In this document: in pieces, positions 9,127 to 17,930 of the stretch
Layout of the letters: each line of letters begins with the position of its first letter
Numbering within the stretch: the first letter of the stretch is position 1
Source of the DNA: DVED01 sp963838375
GTDB taxonomy: Bacteria; Cyanobacteriota; Cyanobacteriia; Cyanobacteriales; Geitlerinemataceae
Assembly: GCA_963838375.1 (NCBI GenBank)
Contig: CAWIQY010000003.1
Span: forward strand, 496,001 to 560,000
Length of the DNA stretch: 64,000 nucleotides
Direction: 5' to 3'
Program-made: the position numbers and the translations under genes
Notes under the pieces: model-generated
The model's database searches: none
The model's input: the letters and a program-made list of their open reading frames with translations, nothing else
Told to the model about the DNA's origin: nothing

Positions 9127-11133
9127 ATGGCCGTTGCCACCCAATCACTCGAAGAACTCTGTATCAATTCCATTCGCTTTTTGGCGATCGATGCCGTTGA
9201 AAAAGCGAAATCCGGTCACCCCGGACTGCCTATGGGAGCCGCTCCTATGGCATTTGTTCTTTGGGATCGCTTCATGCGGTTTAACCCGAAAAACCCCAAG
9301 TGGTTTAACCGCGATCGCTTTGTCTTGTCTGCCGGACACGGCTGTATGTTGCAGTATGCCTTACTGCACCTGACAGGCTACGATGGCGTCACTCTCGAAG
9401 ACATCAAACAGTTTCGCCAGTGGGGTTCTCGCACCCCCGGACACCCGGAAAACTTTGAGACCGAAGGCGTAGAAGTCACCACGGGTCCTCTGGGTCAAGG
9501 GATTGCTAACGGCGTCGGCTTAGCCATGGCAGAAGCGCACATGGCTGCCAAGTTTAACAAACCCGATAGCCAACTCGTAGACCACTACACCTACGTGATT
9601 CTGGGTGACGGCTGCAACATGGAAGGGGTCTCTGGCGAAGCTTGCTCTTTGGCAGGACACCTGGGATTGGGTAAACTGATCGCCCTCTACGACGATAACC
9701 ACATCTCCATCGACGGCTCCACCGATGTCTCTTTCACAGAAGATGTCAGCAAGCGCTTTGAAGCTTACGGGTGGCACGTTCTGCACGTCGAAGATGGTAA
9801 TACCGACTTAGACTCCATTGAAAAGGCGATCGCAGAGGCGAAATCTGTCACCGATAAGCCTTCTTTCATTAAAGTCACCACCACCATCGGTTACGGATCG
9901 CCCAACAAATCCGATAGCGCAGATGTTCACGGTGCGGCACTCGGTAGCGACGAAGTGACGGCAACGCGCAAGAACTTGGGTTGGGAACACGAACCCTTTG
10001 TCCTTCCCGAGGATGCTTTGGCACATTTCCGCAAAGCCGTCGATCGAGGTGCAGATGCCGAAGCGAAATGGAATCAAACCCTCGCCGACTACAAAGCCAA
10101 GTACGCCGAAGAAGCTGCCGAATTCGAGCGCTTCATCAGCGGCAAACTCCCCGAAGGTTGGGCAGATGTACTCCCCACCTACACCCCCGAAGATAAGGCG
10201 CTGGCAAGCCGCAAACACTCGGAAATTTGCCTCAATGCCCTAGCTGGGGTTCTGCCCGAATTGATCGGTGGTTCGGCGGATTTGACCCACTCCAACTACA
10301 CCCTGCTCAAAGGTTTCGGTGACTTCCAAAAAGGACAGTACCAAAACCGCAACCTGCGTTTCGGTGTCCGGGAACATGGTATGGGCGCAATTTGTAACGG
10401 GATTGCCCTGCACGGCTCCGGCTTGATTCCTTACGGTGCCACTTTCTTAATCTTCACCGATTATATGCGGGCAGCGATTCGTCTGTCGGCATTGTCCGAA
10501 GCCGGATCGATCTGGGTGATGACTCACGATTCTGTGGCATTGGGCGAAGATGGTCCAACTCACCAACCCGTTGAAACCATCCCCTCCTTACGTGCCATTC
10601 CCAACTTGTTGGTGATGCGTCCGGCAGATGGCAACGAAACTTCTGGTGCTTATAAAGTTGCGATCGAAAACCGCAATCGTCCCACCTTGCTGGCACTGTC
10701 TCGCCAAGGTTTAACCAACCTGGCTGGAACTACGATCGATAACGTCGCCAAGGGTGCGTATATTCTCTCCGACAGCGATGGCACGCCAGATGTCATTCTC
10801 ATCGGTACGGGTAGCGAAGTTGAGTTGTGCGTCAAAGCCGCTGAAACTCTGCGCGGCGAAGGAACGAAAGTGCGCGTCGTTTCCATGCCTTGCTGGAAGT
10901 TATTTGACGAGCAAGACGAAGCCTATCGCGAGTCGGTTCTGCCCAAAGCAGTGACGAAGCGGTTGGCAGTGGAAGCAGGCAGCAGCTTTGGCTGGTGCCG
11001 CTACGTGGGTACGGACGGCGACTCCATCAGCATCGATCGTTTTGGGGTCTCAGCTCCAGGCGGCGTGTCGATGGCGAAATTTGGTTACACGGTTGAGAAC
11101 GTGGTGGAACGGGCAAAAGCATTGCTCGGTTAA
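9127..11133 (+). CDS. tkt: Transketolase
   Basis: This is a 668-residue thiamine-diphosphate enzyme of the Calvin cycle and oxidative pentose phosphate pathway that moves two-carbon ketol units between sugar phosphates. Family motifs run in order: KSGHPGLPMGAAPM near the N-terminus, the ThDP-binding GDGCNMEGVSGEA, GYGSPNKS, the pyrimidine-domain FGVREHGMGAI, and DGPTHQPVE. The length is normal. The ATG at 9127 (MAVATQSLEEL) is the usual cyanobacterial start; the frame extends further upstream without family similarity. A strong terminator follows at 11188-11223. Confidence 0.97.
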   Translation: MAVATQSLEELCINSIRFLAIDAVEKAKSGHPGLPMGAAPMAFVLWDRFMRFNPKNPKWFNRDRFVLSAGHGCMLQYALLHLTGYDGVTLEDIKQFRQWGSRTPGHPENFETEGVEVTTGPLGQGIANGVGLAMAEAHMAAKFNKPDSQLVDHYTYVILGDGCNMEGVSGEACSLAGHLGLGKLIALYDDNHISIDGSTDVSFTEDVSKRFEAYGWHVLHVEDGNTDLDSIEKAIAEAKSVTDKPSFIKVTTTIGYGSPNKSDSADVHGAALGSDEVTATRKNLGWEHEPFVLPEDALAHFRKAVDRGADAEAKWNQTLADYKAKYAEEAAEFERFISGKLPEGWADVLPTYTPEDKALASRKHSEICLNALAGVLPELIGGSADLTHSNYTLLKGFGDFQKGQYQNRNLRFGVREHGMGAICNGIALHGSGLIPYGATFLIFTDYMRAAIRLSALSEAGSIWVMTHDSVALGEDGPTHQPVETIPSLRAIPNLLVMRPADGNETSGAYKVAIENRNRPTLLALSRQGLTNLAGTTIDNVAKGAYILSDSDGTPDVILIGTGSEVELCVKAAETLRGEGTKVRVVSMPCWKLFDEQDEAYRESVLPKAVTKRLAVEAGSSFGWCRYVGTDGDSISIDRFGVSAPGGVSMAKFGYTVENVVERAKALLG

Positions 11134-11187
11134 TCATCTCAACTGATGACGGTAGATCTGAGTTGTTTTCGAGTCTACCAAAATTCT

Positions 11188-11223
11188 AAAAATAAAGACG
11201 CCTGACCGGGCGTCTTTATTTTT
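11188..11223 (+). terminator. Bidirectional rho-independent terminator after tkt
   Basis: A perfect 15-bp inverted repeat (AAAAATAAAGACGCC pairing with GGCGTCTTTATTTTT) encloses a 6-base loop. It has a T-run on the right and an A-run on the left, so it can end transcription from tkt and from the convergent M23 gene that stops at 11233. Confidence 0.93.
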
Positions 11224-11232
11224 ATGACAATC

Positions 11233-12306
11233 TTATTGGATTTCGATCGATTCCTCGATCGTAAAAATCACCTCATTATCACGTTTGAGCTGATATTCCC
11301 CGCGCCAGGTTCCCAGGATAATCGGTTTGTCCGCCGTATTCCGTTTACCCACAAAACTCATCCACGTCCGATGCGGCGCATCAATTTCGGTTTCTTGGTT
11401 GAGAAATTCTTCTCCGTTGGGGTCAAACATCCGGAAGCGTTGTGTGTCTCCTTTGAGGATGCCATAAGCGTGTACCCAAAAAATCAGCGCGGGACTTTCT
11501 TGAGACAGTTCTGTTTCGGCAAAGCGTCCCGCCCAGAGATCGTCAAAGGTCGGCTGTACTGTCGAAAATCCGGCACTAATCAAACCCGTGGGTTCGTAAG
11601 CTAAGGGTCGGTCCCATAGGGGTTGACGTTCCACTTGGCAACCCAATTCCTGAGAATCGCCGACAAACGGGTCTACCACTTCCCCTTGATGGCGCACGCT
11701 GAGGTGGACGTGGGGAAACTGCGTCATCCCGGACAACCCAACCATTCCCAGCACGTCTCCTTTTTTCACCTGGGTTCCCGCCTCGACAACAACGCTACCG
11801 TTGCGCAGGTGGCAGTATTGGGTTTCCCAGCCATTACCGTGGTCGATCACCATGCCGTTACCGCATTCCACCCTCTGTTCCTGCGCTTCTTCGACTTGGG
11901 CGTCGGTTGCCCGTCGGTCGGGTTGTCCGTCTCGCACTCTCAACACCGTGCCATCAGCGGATGCCAGTACCTCTACGCCTTGTTCCATCGCTCGTTCGTC
12001 GGGAATGCCAAAATCCGTGCCTTTGTGACCGTCGTAGGTTTGGCGACCGCAGTTGAAGTCAACTTCTTCGTTGGGGTCGGGATCGCGATCGACGTAGTGT
12101 AGGATAAAGCAGTCTCGATCCAACTGGCAGTCGATGGGCAGTCCCAGGCGGGGGGTTGTGGCATCCGGGGCTTGGGCTTGCTGGGTTGGGCTAGGTTTTT
12201 GACTGGCTACCGAAGTAGTTGCAACGCGGTTGCAACCGCCAAGAACGATCGATCCTAATGCCAGAAAAAGAACAAGCGGTTTGCGCGTTGAAAAAAGTCT
12301 GCTCAT
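11233..12306 (-). CDS. M23-family metallopeptidase lipoprotein
   Basis: This is a 357-residue exported protein. MSRLFSTRKPLVLFLALGS leads into a lipobox ending VLGGC, so it is probably a lipoprotein. The middle holds an M23/LytM endopeptidase domain with both metal-binding signatures: HKGTDFGIP and FPHVHLSVR, with the GNGMVIDHGNGWETQYCHL strand between them. Such enzymes cut peptide cross-links in peptidoglycan, and all catalytic His/Asp residues appear to be kept. About 130 further residues follow as a C-terminal domain of unknown role. The start is set at the ATG that gives a clean signal peptide; an in-frame ATG nine codons upstream exists. CATTACC-type heptamers precede it. Confidence 0.88.
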   Translation of the reverse strand: MSRLFSTRKPLVLFLALGSIVLGGCNRVATTSVASQKPSPTQQAQAPDATTPRLGLPIDCQLDRDCFILHYVDRDPDPNEEVDFNCGRQTYDGHKGTDFGIPDERAMEQGVEVLASADGTVLRVRDGQPDRRATDAQVEEAQEQRVECGNGMVIDHGNGWETQYCHLRNGSVVVEAGTQVKKGDVLGMVGLSGMTQFPHVHLSVRHQGEVVDPFVGDSQELGCQVERQPLWDRPLAYEPTGLISAGFSTVQPTFDDLWAGRFAETELSQESPALIFWVHAYGILKGDTQRFRMFDPNGEEFLNQETEIDAPHRTWMSFVGKRNTADKPIILGTWRGEYQLKRDNEVIFTIEESIEIQ

Positions 12307-12326
12307 TTTTATTTTTTTGCAGTTTC

Positions 12327-12364
12327 TACCCATTACCCATTACCCATTACCTATTACCCATTCT
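12327..12364. repeat. Short tandem heptamer repeat (CATTACC)
   Basis: About five tandem copies of a 7-base unit (CCCATTA with one variant) lie just upstream of the M23 gene. Such short tandem heptamers are common in cyanobacterial intergenic regions. Similar but degenerate units (ATGACC/AATAACC) precede the pmbA start near 45405-45434. Confidence 0.85.
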
Positions 12365-12371
12365 CCAAATC

Positions 12372-13019
12372 CTAACGCAGAACTAAATCTGACTGGAGAG
12401 TTAACGTTAAATCGGTATCGGGATAAATGACCACCACCTCGGCTTTGTTATCATCGAGTACCGCTCCAGCAGCTCCGCCAACACCAGCACCTAACAACAC
12501 CTCTAGTAACTGGATATCCCCAAAGATTTCCGACAGAACCGAAGCCGCAACAGCTCCAATGAGTGCGCCTTTCAATATTCCCTGAGAACGGCTTCCTCGG
12601 CTCATTTCTTCAGTTTCTGTTACCGTTTCAGAAGTCGCATCTAGCCGCAAAGAATCTCCAGATGGTAAGAGTAACTCGTCGGCGACAAACTGAGAGCCGC
12701 CGTTGCTGGGTTGTAATTGACCGACCACTTCGCTATCCCGAGAAATCAGGACAGTTCCTAGAACAGAGGTAATATCTCGATCGACAATCAGTGTTAGCGG
12801 TAGAGTTTCGTCGGGGGCGACAATAATTTTATCAGCTTCTCGATGCCGTACCGAGATGAGAGTGCCCTCCGGAATCACAACGCCAGATCGATCGTCTTGA
12901 CGCTGAAATTGTGCCGCAGCGACTCTCGGAAAGATACCCAGAAAGACATAGGGGGATATTGCACTTGCCCAAAGTCCCAATGCCATTGTCAGAGCTGTTC
13001 CAGAACGCCAGATAACCAT
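12372..13019 (-). CDS. Exported glycine-zipper protein
   Basis: This is a 215-residue protein. A signal peptide (TALTMALGLWASAISPYVF, then a cleavage-like AAA) precedes a mainly beta region with repeated short strands (VVIPEGTLISVRH, LPLTLIVDRDI, VLGTVLISRDSEVVGQL). A hydrophobic glycine-zipper-like segment (LLGAGVGGAAGAVL) and a final strand follow. The beta part resembles the TrbI/conjugation-type domain found in some cyanobacterial exported proteins, a weak match by eye. It lies 65 bases upstream of the M23 gene on the same strand, so a cell-envelope role and co-transcription are plausible. Function is unknown. Confidence 0.75.
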   Translation of the reverse strand: MVIWRSGTALTMALGLWASAISPYVFLGIFPRVAAAQFQRQDDRSGVVIPEGTLISVRHREADKIIVAPDETLPLTLIVDRDITSVLGTVLISRDSEVVGQLQPSNGGSQFVADELLLPSGDSLRLDATSETVTETEEMSRGSRSQGILKGALIGAVAASVLSEIFGDIQLLEVLLGAGVGGAAGAVLDDNKAEVVVIYPDTDLTLTLQSDLVLR

Positions 13020-13192
13020 TAGCTTTTTCTCTTATCGTTCTATGCTTTGATGATGACGAAGAAAACAGCGATCGGGTTTCTACTCGATTAAAAATTTCTT
13101 AATTCTTAATGGTGAAGTCGCTTCCCATCCACGATCGCAGACTCTGACTGATTGACTTTTCCTTCAGTCCTAATCTCGAATATTGAGAGACT

Positions 13193-13978
13193 TCAGGGAA
13201 TTGAGGATAAAAATGCGGCAATCCTGTTAGCAAAAGCGATCGGCTGTTCGACGTGAACCACATGACCCGCATCGGGAATAATCTGAAGTTGGGCGGTGGG
13301 GAGGAGTTCGCTCATGGCTTGATTGATGGCTATAAATTTGCGATCGAACTCTCCTGCCAACAGCAGCAGTGGATGACGATGGAGGGGCAAGTTTTGCCAT
13401 CCGCTAGGCTGTTCGCCCGTACTCAGACCACGCAAGGCTTTTGCGAGTTCGGTGGGGCTATTTTGCCATCGCTGCACCAGGATTTTATCGAAGTTCTTTT
13501 GTTGCGCGAACGATGCAAATAAAGGTCGATCGTACCACATCTTTAAAAACTGGGGAAAGTCCATTTCTAGACGATCGGCTAAGTCCGCATCTTGTTGGCT
13601 TCTGCTCTGTCGTTCGGAGACTGTTTTTAGTCCGGGCGAAGCAGATTCAAGGATGGCGACGGGAAACTTTTCAGGAAAATTTAACGCTAAATGTAAAGCA
13701 ATTCGACCACCCATGGAATAGCCAACGAGATCGATCGCAGACAATTGTTGTTCGTCTACAAATTGTACTATCGCCCTGGCTGTTCGTTCCATAGAATAGT
13801 TTCCAGACCATTTAGTTTTCCCGTGTCCGGGTAGATCGATCCGAATGCAGTAAAACTCTGACTTTAGGAGATCGATCGCCGGTTCAAACTCTCGACAACT
13901 CCCCATAAAACCGTGCAACCAAAGAAGAGGTGGATGACGGGGATTGCCATCTGTGATGTAGTGAAAGCGATCTTTCAT
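13193..13978 (-). CDS. menH: Alpha/beta hydrolase, MenH-like
   Basis: This is a 261-residue alpha/beta-hydrolase. Visible features are the oxyanion-hole motif LWLHGFMGS, nucleophile elbow GYSMGGR (Ser near residue 93), an acid in GEFDRKF and the catalytic His in DAGHVVHVE. The LPGHGKT and ESASPGL segments match 2-succinyl-6-hydroxy-2,4-cyclohexadiene-1-carboxylate synthase (MenH) of phylloquinone synthesis, where the LESASPGL stretch is characteristic. Other small-molecule hydrolases share parts of this pattern. No other men genes are nearby, but an NdbB-type enzyme of the same pathway lies 12 kb away. Confidence 0.78.
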   Translation of the reverse strand: MKDRFHYITDGNPRHPPLLWLHGFMGSCREFEPAIDLLKSEFYCIRIDLPGHGKTKWSGNYSMERTARAIVQFVDEQQLSAIDLVGYSMGGRIALHLALNFPEKFPVAILESASPGLKTVSERQSRSQQDADLADRLEMDFPQFLKMWYDRPLFASFAQQKNFDKILVQRWQNSPTELAKALRGLSTGEQPSGWQNLPLHRHPLLLLAGEFDRKFIAINQAMSELLPTAQLQIIPDAGHVVHVEQPIAFANRIAAFLSSIP

Positions 13979-14008
13979 GTATATTTATTAACATTCAACA
14001 CTTCTAGT

Positions 14009-14155
14009 TATAGCAACTGCCAAGGCGGTTAAGACATCGTTTAGGCAAGCGGGGGGAGCAGGGGAGGCAGGGGAGGCAGGGGAGGCTTTCTTGAGCAGGG
14101 AGGAAGATGCCGGCGAGATGTGAAAAGTGTCTTAACCGGAGTGGCGACTGCTATA
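14009..14155. repeat. MITE-like element, copy B
   Basis: The element is about 147 bases long. The left end TATAGCAACTGCCAAGGCGG and the right end, read in reverse complement as TATAGCAGTCGCCACTCCGG, form imperfect terminal inverted repeats that both continue with TTAAGACA. The interior holds a purine-rich GGGGAGGCAG tandem. There is no open frame. It lies downstream of the phytochrome gene and upstream of menH. Confidence 0.7.
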
Positions 14156-14237
14156 GTTGTTAGTTGAGCTTTTGCTAGTTTTCCTCATTCCTTCCATCTC
14201 CTGTAGGCGAGAATGGTGCGCGGCACTTACTTATTAC

Positions 14238-16967
14238 TTAGTGCTTAACCACCTGCAACCATTTGTCTAATAGTTCTTTCAAATCCTGGAGTTTAATGGG
14301 TTTGCTGAGATAATCATCCATGCCGGATTGCAAGCACTTTTGCCGATCGCCCATCATGGCATAAGCCGTTACCCCAATCACCACAGTATGGCGCTGTTTG
14401 CCTTCAAGTTGCCGCAGTTTTTGCGTTGCATCATAGCCATCTAAAACCGGCATCTGACAATCCATTAACACCAAATCGTAATGCTGTTGAGAAAGCCGAT
14501 CGATCGCCTCTTGTCCGTTGGTGACTGCCTCAGCTTGATAGCCCAAATTTCTTAACAGATGCAACAAGACTTTCTGATTGAGCGGTGTATCTTCCACTAC
14601 CAAAATTTGAGCAGAAGAACAAGTTTTTTCTACGACATCTGGATGGCTCGTCATAGAGAGTGGGAGTTGGGGAAATTCAGCTTTCTCTAAAAGAGCAGAA
14701 AACCAAAATGTAGACCCTTGTCCCAAGCAACTGTCTACCCCAATGTCGCCTCCCATTAAATTGACGATTTTTCGGCAAATGGTCAGTCCCAAACCCGTCC
14801 CTTCGTATTTGCGGGTTGAAGACGTATCTACTTGCGTAAAGGGATCGAAGATTCGAGTTCGATCGCCTTGTGCTAAACCGATTCCCGTATCGCGCACCCG
14901 AAACAGTAGTTGAACCATGGAATCGTCCCAGTTATCTCGAACTTCCCCCCCGAGATCGATGGTCAATGTTACTCCCCCAACTGCCGTAAACTTAATTGCA
15001 TTACCGATTAAATTGGTCATCACTTGGCGTAGACGATCGAGCGGTCCGACAAATCGATCGGGAACATTGGGTGCGATTTCTACCTTCAGCAATAAGCCTT
15101 TAGCAGCGGCTTGAGCTTGAAATAAGCTAATTAGATCGAGGATCGCCGATCGCAGATCGAATTGAGTGGCATTGAGTTTCAGTTCCCCGGCTTCCAACTT
15201 GGACAGATCGAGAATATCGTTAATAATTGCCAACAGGTTTTCTCCACCGTAGGAGATCGACTGGAGATACTCTTGCTGCTGCGGGTTAAGCGCGGTCATT
15301 TCCAGTAATTGCGTAAAGCCCAAAATGGCATTCATTGGCGTGCGAATTTCGTGACTCATATTGGCGAGAAATTCGCTTTTCGCCTGACTGGCTTTGTTCG
15401 CTTCGGCAGCAGCTTGGCGCAGGGCAATCTGAGAGGCTTCCAACGCCGCAATTAACAAGCTGTGTCTCAGTTCTCGCGCCGCTTCAAGTTCGATGGGTTT
15501 CCAGGGGAGAGAATAGCCTTGTACCATCTCCTGCCACCGCGAGAACGATCCCCTGGGAGACAGTCGCACGATTCCGTCTGGCATCAGTGCCACTGCCTCG
15601 TTGGGATTTCCGCCCCAGTTGACGATATAACTTTGTTCGGGTCGGAACCAGAGGATGTGGTACGACGTTTCTTTGAGAGCGATCGAGATGGCTAACATCC
15701 CGCCCGGTTTATGATGAAAACGATCGGCATCGGCATAGTCTTGTACCAGAGCATCGGTATGAAAGACTTCCTGCTCGAAATTGGCTCCTCGCCAAGCCAG
15801 AAGGGTACGAACTTCCGATTGGGTGGGTGTTTGACCGACACAGACGATTTGGCTACCGAGAACGATTGCCACCCCTTGCGCCTGGACTAAATCGAGCAGC
15901 GCGTCTTGGTTGCGCTTGAGAACCGCTTCTATGCGATCGGGTGATGTGGCTAAATCTTGCCGAAAGCCTTTCTCGATCTGCTCGATGCGATCGCGGTACG
16001 CCTGCCGAAATCGTTCTTGCTGCAAGACTAACTCCAGCGAGACTAACTGTCCCAAAAGTTCGCAGGTTTTGCGCGTTTGGTATCCCACCAACTTGGGGGT
16101 ATAGTGATGGCAAGCAATCAACCCCCACAATCGATCGCCATCCGTTAAAGGAAGAGTCATCGTGGCAGTGACACCCATATTTCGCAGATACTGCCGATGG
16201 CACTCTGAAACCCCGCGCCACATTGCCCGACTTACATTGAGAGGAGACGGGTTTTCTTCCGAACCCAGGAGTGCTACAGGGTCGTAATTGACATCGGGAA
16301 TGATCCGCAGCCCATTACAGGAGAAGATTGCCCGTGCCGTTGTGGGAATGTCTGCCGCTGGATAGTGCAGTCCCAAATAGCTTTCTAACCCCTCGCGCAA
16401 ATCTTCGGCGACGACAATGCCGCTATTGTCGGTATTAAAGCGATAAACCATAACCCGATCGAATTCGCTCAGGCGGCGAACTTCCGAAGCAACGTTTTTG
16501 TAGAGTTCCGAGAGGGTGGAGGTTCGTTTGATCTTGGCAATGGCACGTTTGAGTTGGCGATACAACTCGTCCGATGACGAGGTTTGGTGCGAGAGTATCG
16601 GTTCTAACTCCAGAACGATCGTGTCTTCTGTACGATGTGCGGTAGCCAGAAATGTCGCGCCGGAAGGCTGCGTTAGTGTGGCGGCAAAGGGATTAGAAGC
16701 TTCGAGATCGTCACTTTCGAGTGCTGTGACGATCTCGTCGATGGTCGATCGAGTCAAAATGTGCGATAGTGGCTGTCCCAGTAAAGACTCGGGAGATCGA
16801 TGGAAATACTCCTGTGTATTTTGACTCACCCGAAGAATGTTGAGGGTTGAGTTCTCCAGAGCTAGGAGCACGCCGTAAGGCTGAATCCGATCGATGAAGT
16901 GGATAGGTTCGCGATCGTCGGCAGCACGCTCGGCCCAGGCTGATGTGGTTTTTTTTAAAGGCTCCAT
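14238..16967 (-). CDS. Phytochrome-type hybrid histidine kinase
   Basis: This is a 909-residue red/far-red photoreceptor kinase. Domains in order: PAS-2 (about 20-125), GAF (about 145-315) with the bilin-binding Cys256 in SECHRQYL and the PAADIP loop, PHY (about 330-500) with the WGG and PRGSF tongue motifs, HisKA with phospho-acceptor His in NMSHEIRTPMNA, an HATPase domain (GTGLGLTICRKI) and a C-terminal receiver (DLVLMDCQMPVLDGYD, with LSKPI lysine). The Cys in the GAF domain implies phycocyanobilin, as in Cph1. The fused receiver suggests a phosphorelay rather than a separate partner; no response regulator gene is adjacent. Confidence 0.95.
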   Translation of the reverse strand: MEPLKKTTSAWAERAADDREPIHFIDRIQPYGVLLALENSTLNILRVSQNTQEYFHRSPESLLGQPLSHILTRSTIDEIVTALESDDLEASNPFAATLTQPSGATFLATAHRTEDTIVLELEPILSHQTSSSDELYRQLKRAIAKIKRTSTLSELYKNVASEVRRLSEFDRVMVYRFNTDNSGIVVAEDLREGLESYLGLHYPAADIPTTARAIFSCNGLRIIPDVNYDPVALLGSEENPSPLNVSRAMWRGVSECHRQYLRNMGVTATMTLPLTDGDRLWGLIACHHYTPKLVGYQTRKTCELLGQLVSLELVLQQERFRQAYRDRIEQIEKGFRQDLATSPDRIEAVLKRNQDALLDLVQAQGVAIVLGSQIVCVGQTPTQSEVRTLLAWRGANFEQEVFHTDALVQDYADADRFHHKPGGMLAISIALKETSYHILWFRPEQSYIVNWGGNPNEAVALMPDGIVRLSPRGSFSRWQEMVQGYSLPWKPIELEAARELRHSLLIAALEASQIALRQAAAEANKASQAKSEFLANMSHEIRTPMNAILGFTQLLEMTALNPQQQEYLQSISYGGENLLAIINDILDLSKLEAGELKLNATQFDLRSAILDLISLFQAQAAAKGLLLKVEIAPNVPDRFVGPLDRLRQVMTNLIGNAIKFTAVGGVTLTIDLGGEVRDNWDDSMVQLLFRVRDTGIGLAQGDRTRIFDPFTQVDTSSTRKYEGTGLGLTICRKIVNLMGGDIGVDSCLGQGSTFWFSALLEKAEFPQLPLSMTSHPDVVEKTCSSAQILVVEDTPLNQKVLLHLLRNLGYQAEAVTNGQEAIDRLSQQHYDLVLMDCQMPVLDGYDATQKLRQLEGKQRHTVVIGVTAYAMMGDRQKCLQSGMDDYLSKPIKLQDLKELLDKWLQVVKH

Positions 16968-17085
16968 GTCTTAATCTTTCTTCCCGTTCTCGAGCCGTTT
17001 ATCGTTAGACCTCTCCAAAAACTCGATCTCTGTTCCGACAGGGGAAAATTTGAGCGTGAGGTTTGGCAGACTTCTATCTTTGAGT

Positions 17086-17484
17086 TTAACGATTTTGTTC
17101 CTGAGACGATCGTAACCGATCGATATTATCCTCCCAGTTTGCACCGTTAAACGGAACGATGCGAAATTGGGACAACAGGTTTCCATCCAAACACCGGACG
17201 TTGACATCGTAGTCGTCGGGGTGGGAACGGGGGTGGTAAAAAGGATGAATCCCACAAATCGAACAGAAGGTATGTCGGGCAATTCCAGTATTAAAAGTAT
17301 AGGTCGAAAGTGCCTCGGCTCCTTGCAACAACTCGAACTGTTCGGGAGGGACAATCAGATGCACGAACCCTTTTTTGGTGCAAATCGAGCAATTACAGTC
17401 TAGAGCCTGATGTTTGCCCACGATGACCCGAAATCGGACGGCGCCGCAATGACAGCCGCCTTCATAGGTTTTTCGATCTGTCAT
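17086..17484 (-). CDS. GFA-family zinc protein
   Basis: This is a 132-residue protein of the GFA family (glutathione-dependent formaldehyde-activating enzyme-like). Zinc-ligand cysteines are visible in YEGGCHCGAVRF, LDCNCSICTKKG and TFCSICGIHPFY. Family members include S-(hydroxymethyl)glutathione synthase, but most are uncharacterised, so the reaction here is open. The ATG of MTDRKTYEGG is taken as start; an in-frame ATG nine codons upstream is possible. It lies 38 bases after the end of the tamB-like gene on the same strand. Confidence 0.85.
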   Translation of the reverse strand: MTDRKTYEGGCHCGAVRFRVIVGKHQALDCNCSICTKKGFVHLIVPPEQFELLQGAEALSTYTFNTGIARHTFCSICGIHPFYHPRSHPDDYDVNVRCLDGNLLSQFRIVPFNGANWEDNIDRLRSSQEQNR

Positions 17485-17521
17485 AGTCTGTTTTTGGCAA
17501 TCCACATTCAAATTTTAGCTG

Positions 17522-17923
17522 TTAAAATCGGAAGCGGATTTCAATTTCCCCCCGCGTATCCTCCTCAAAATCCGACGAACCGCGCAGCAAGATGTTATCG
17601 TCGATGCGATAGCGGACGCCGAAACGAGTGGGCTGGTTAGCATCCAAAATGCGCAGAACGGAAGCCGAAACATTTTCGGTCAGTTTGATTCCTAACTCTG
17701 CCCCCAGCGTCAGGCTAGAAGTGCGAGACGTGGTGGTGGGAAATATGCGAAAATCTCGTAAACCCAGGGCTTGATTGAGTGCGGTTTGAAATTGAGTCAG
17801 GAGGACGGAACCCGCCAAATTTGCTAACGCCAGGGTACTATCCCCGGTTCCTAGGGTGTTGATAAATCCGCCCCCCATCAAGGCAATAATCTCGCGTTCG
17901 CTGCGTCCAGGACTGCTACTCAA
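17522..17923 (-). CDS. TamB-like fragment 4 (C-terminus)
   Basis: This is the last 133 codons or so of the tamB-like gene. It contains the conserved ALMGGGFINTL segment, LGAELGIKLTENVSASVLR and the terminal beta strand IEIRFRF expected for insertion next to an outer-membrane partner. Confidence 0.7.
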   Translation of the reverse strand: MSSSPGRSEREIIALMGGGFINTLGTGDSTLALANLAGSVLLTQFQTALNQALGLRDFRIFPTTTSRTSSLTLGAELGIKLTENVSASVLRILDANQPTRFGVRYRIDDNILLRGSSDFEEDTRGEIEIRFRF

Positions 17924-17930
17924 TTGTAGA

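Noticed and set aside
12327..12364. Possible CRISPR array
   Set aside because: The units are 7-base tandem repeats with no spacers. I saw no array of 25-40-base repeats with unique spacers anywhere in the window.
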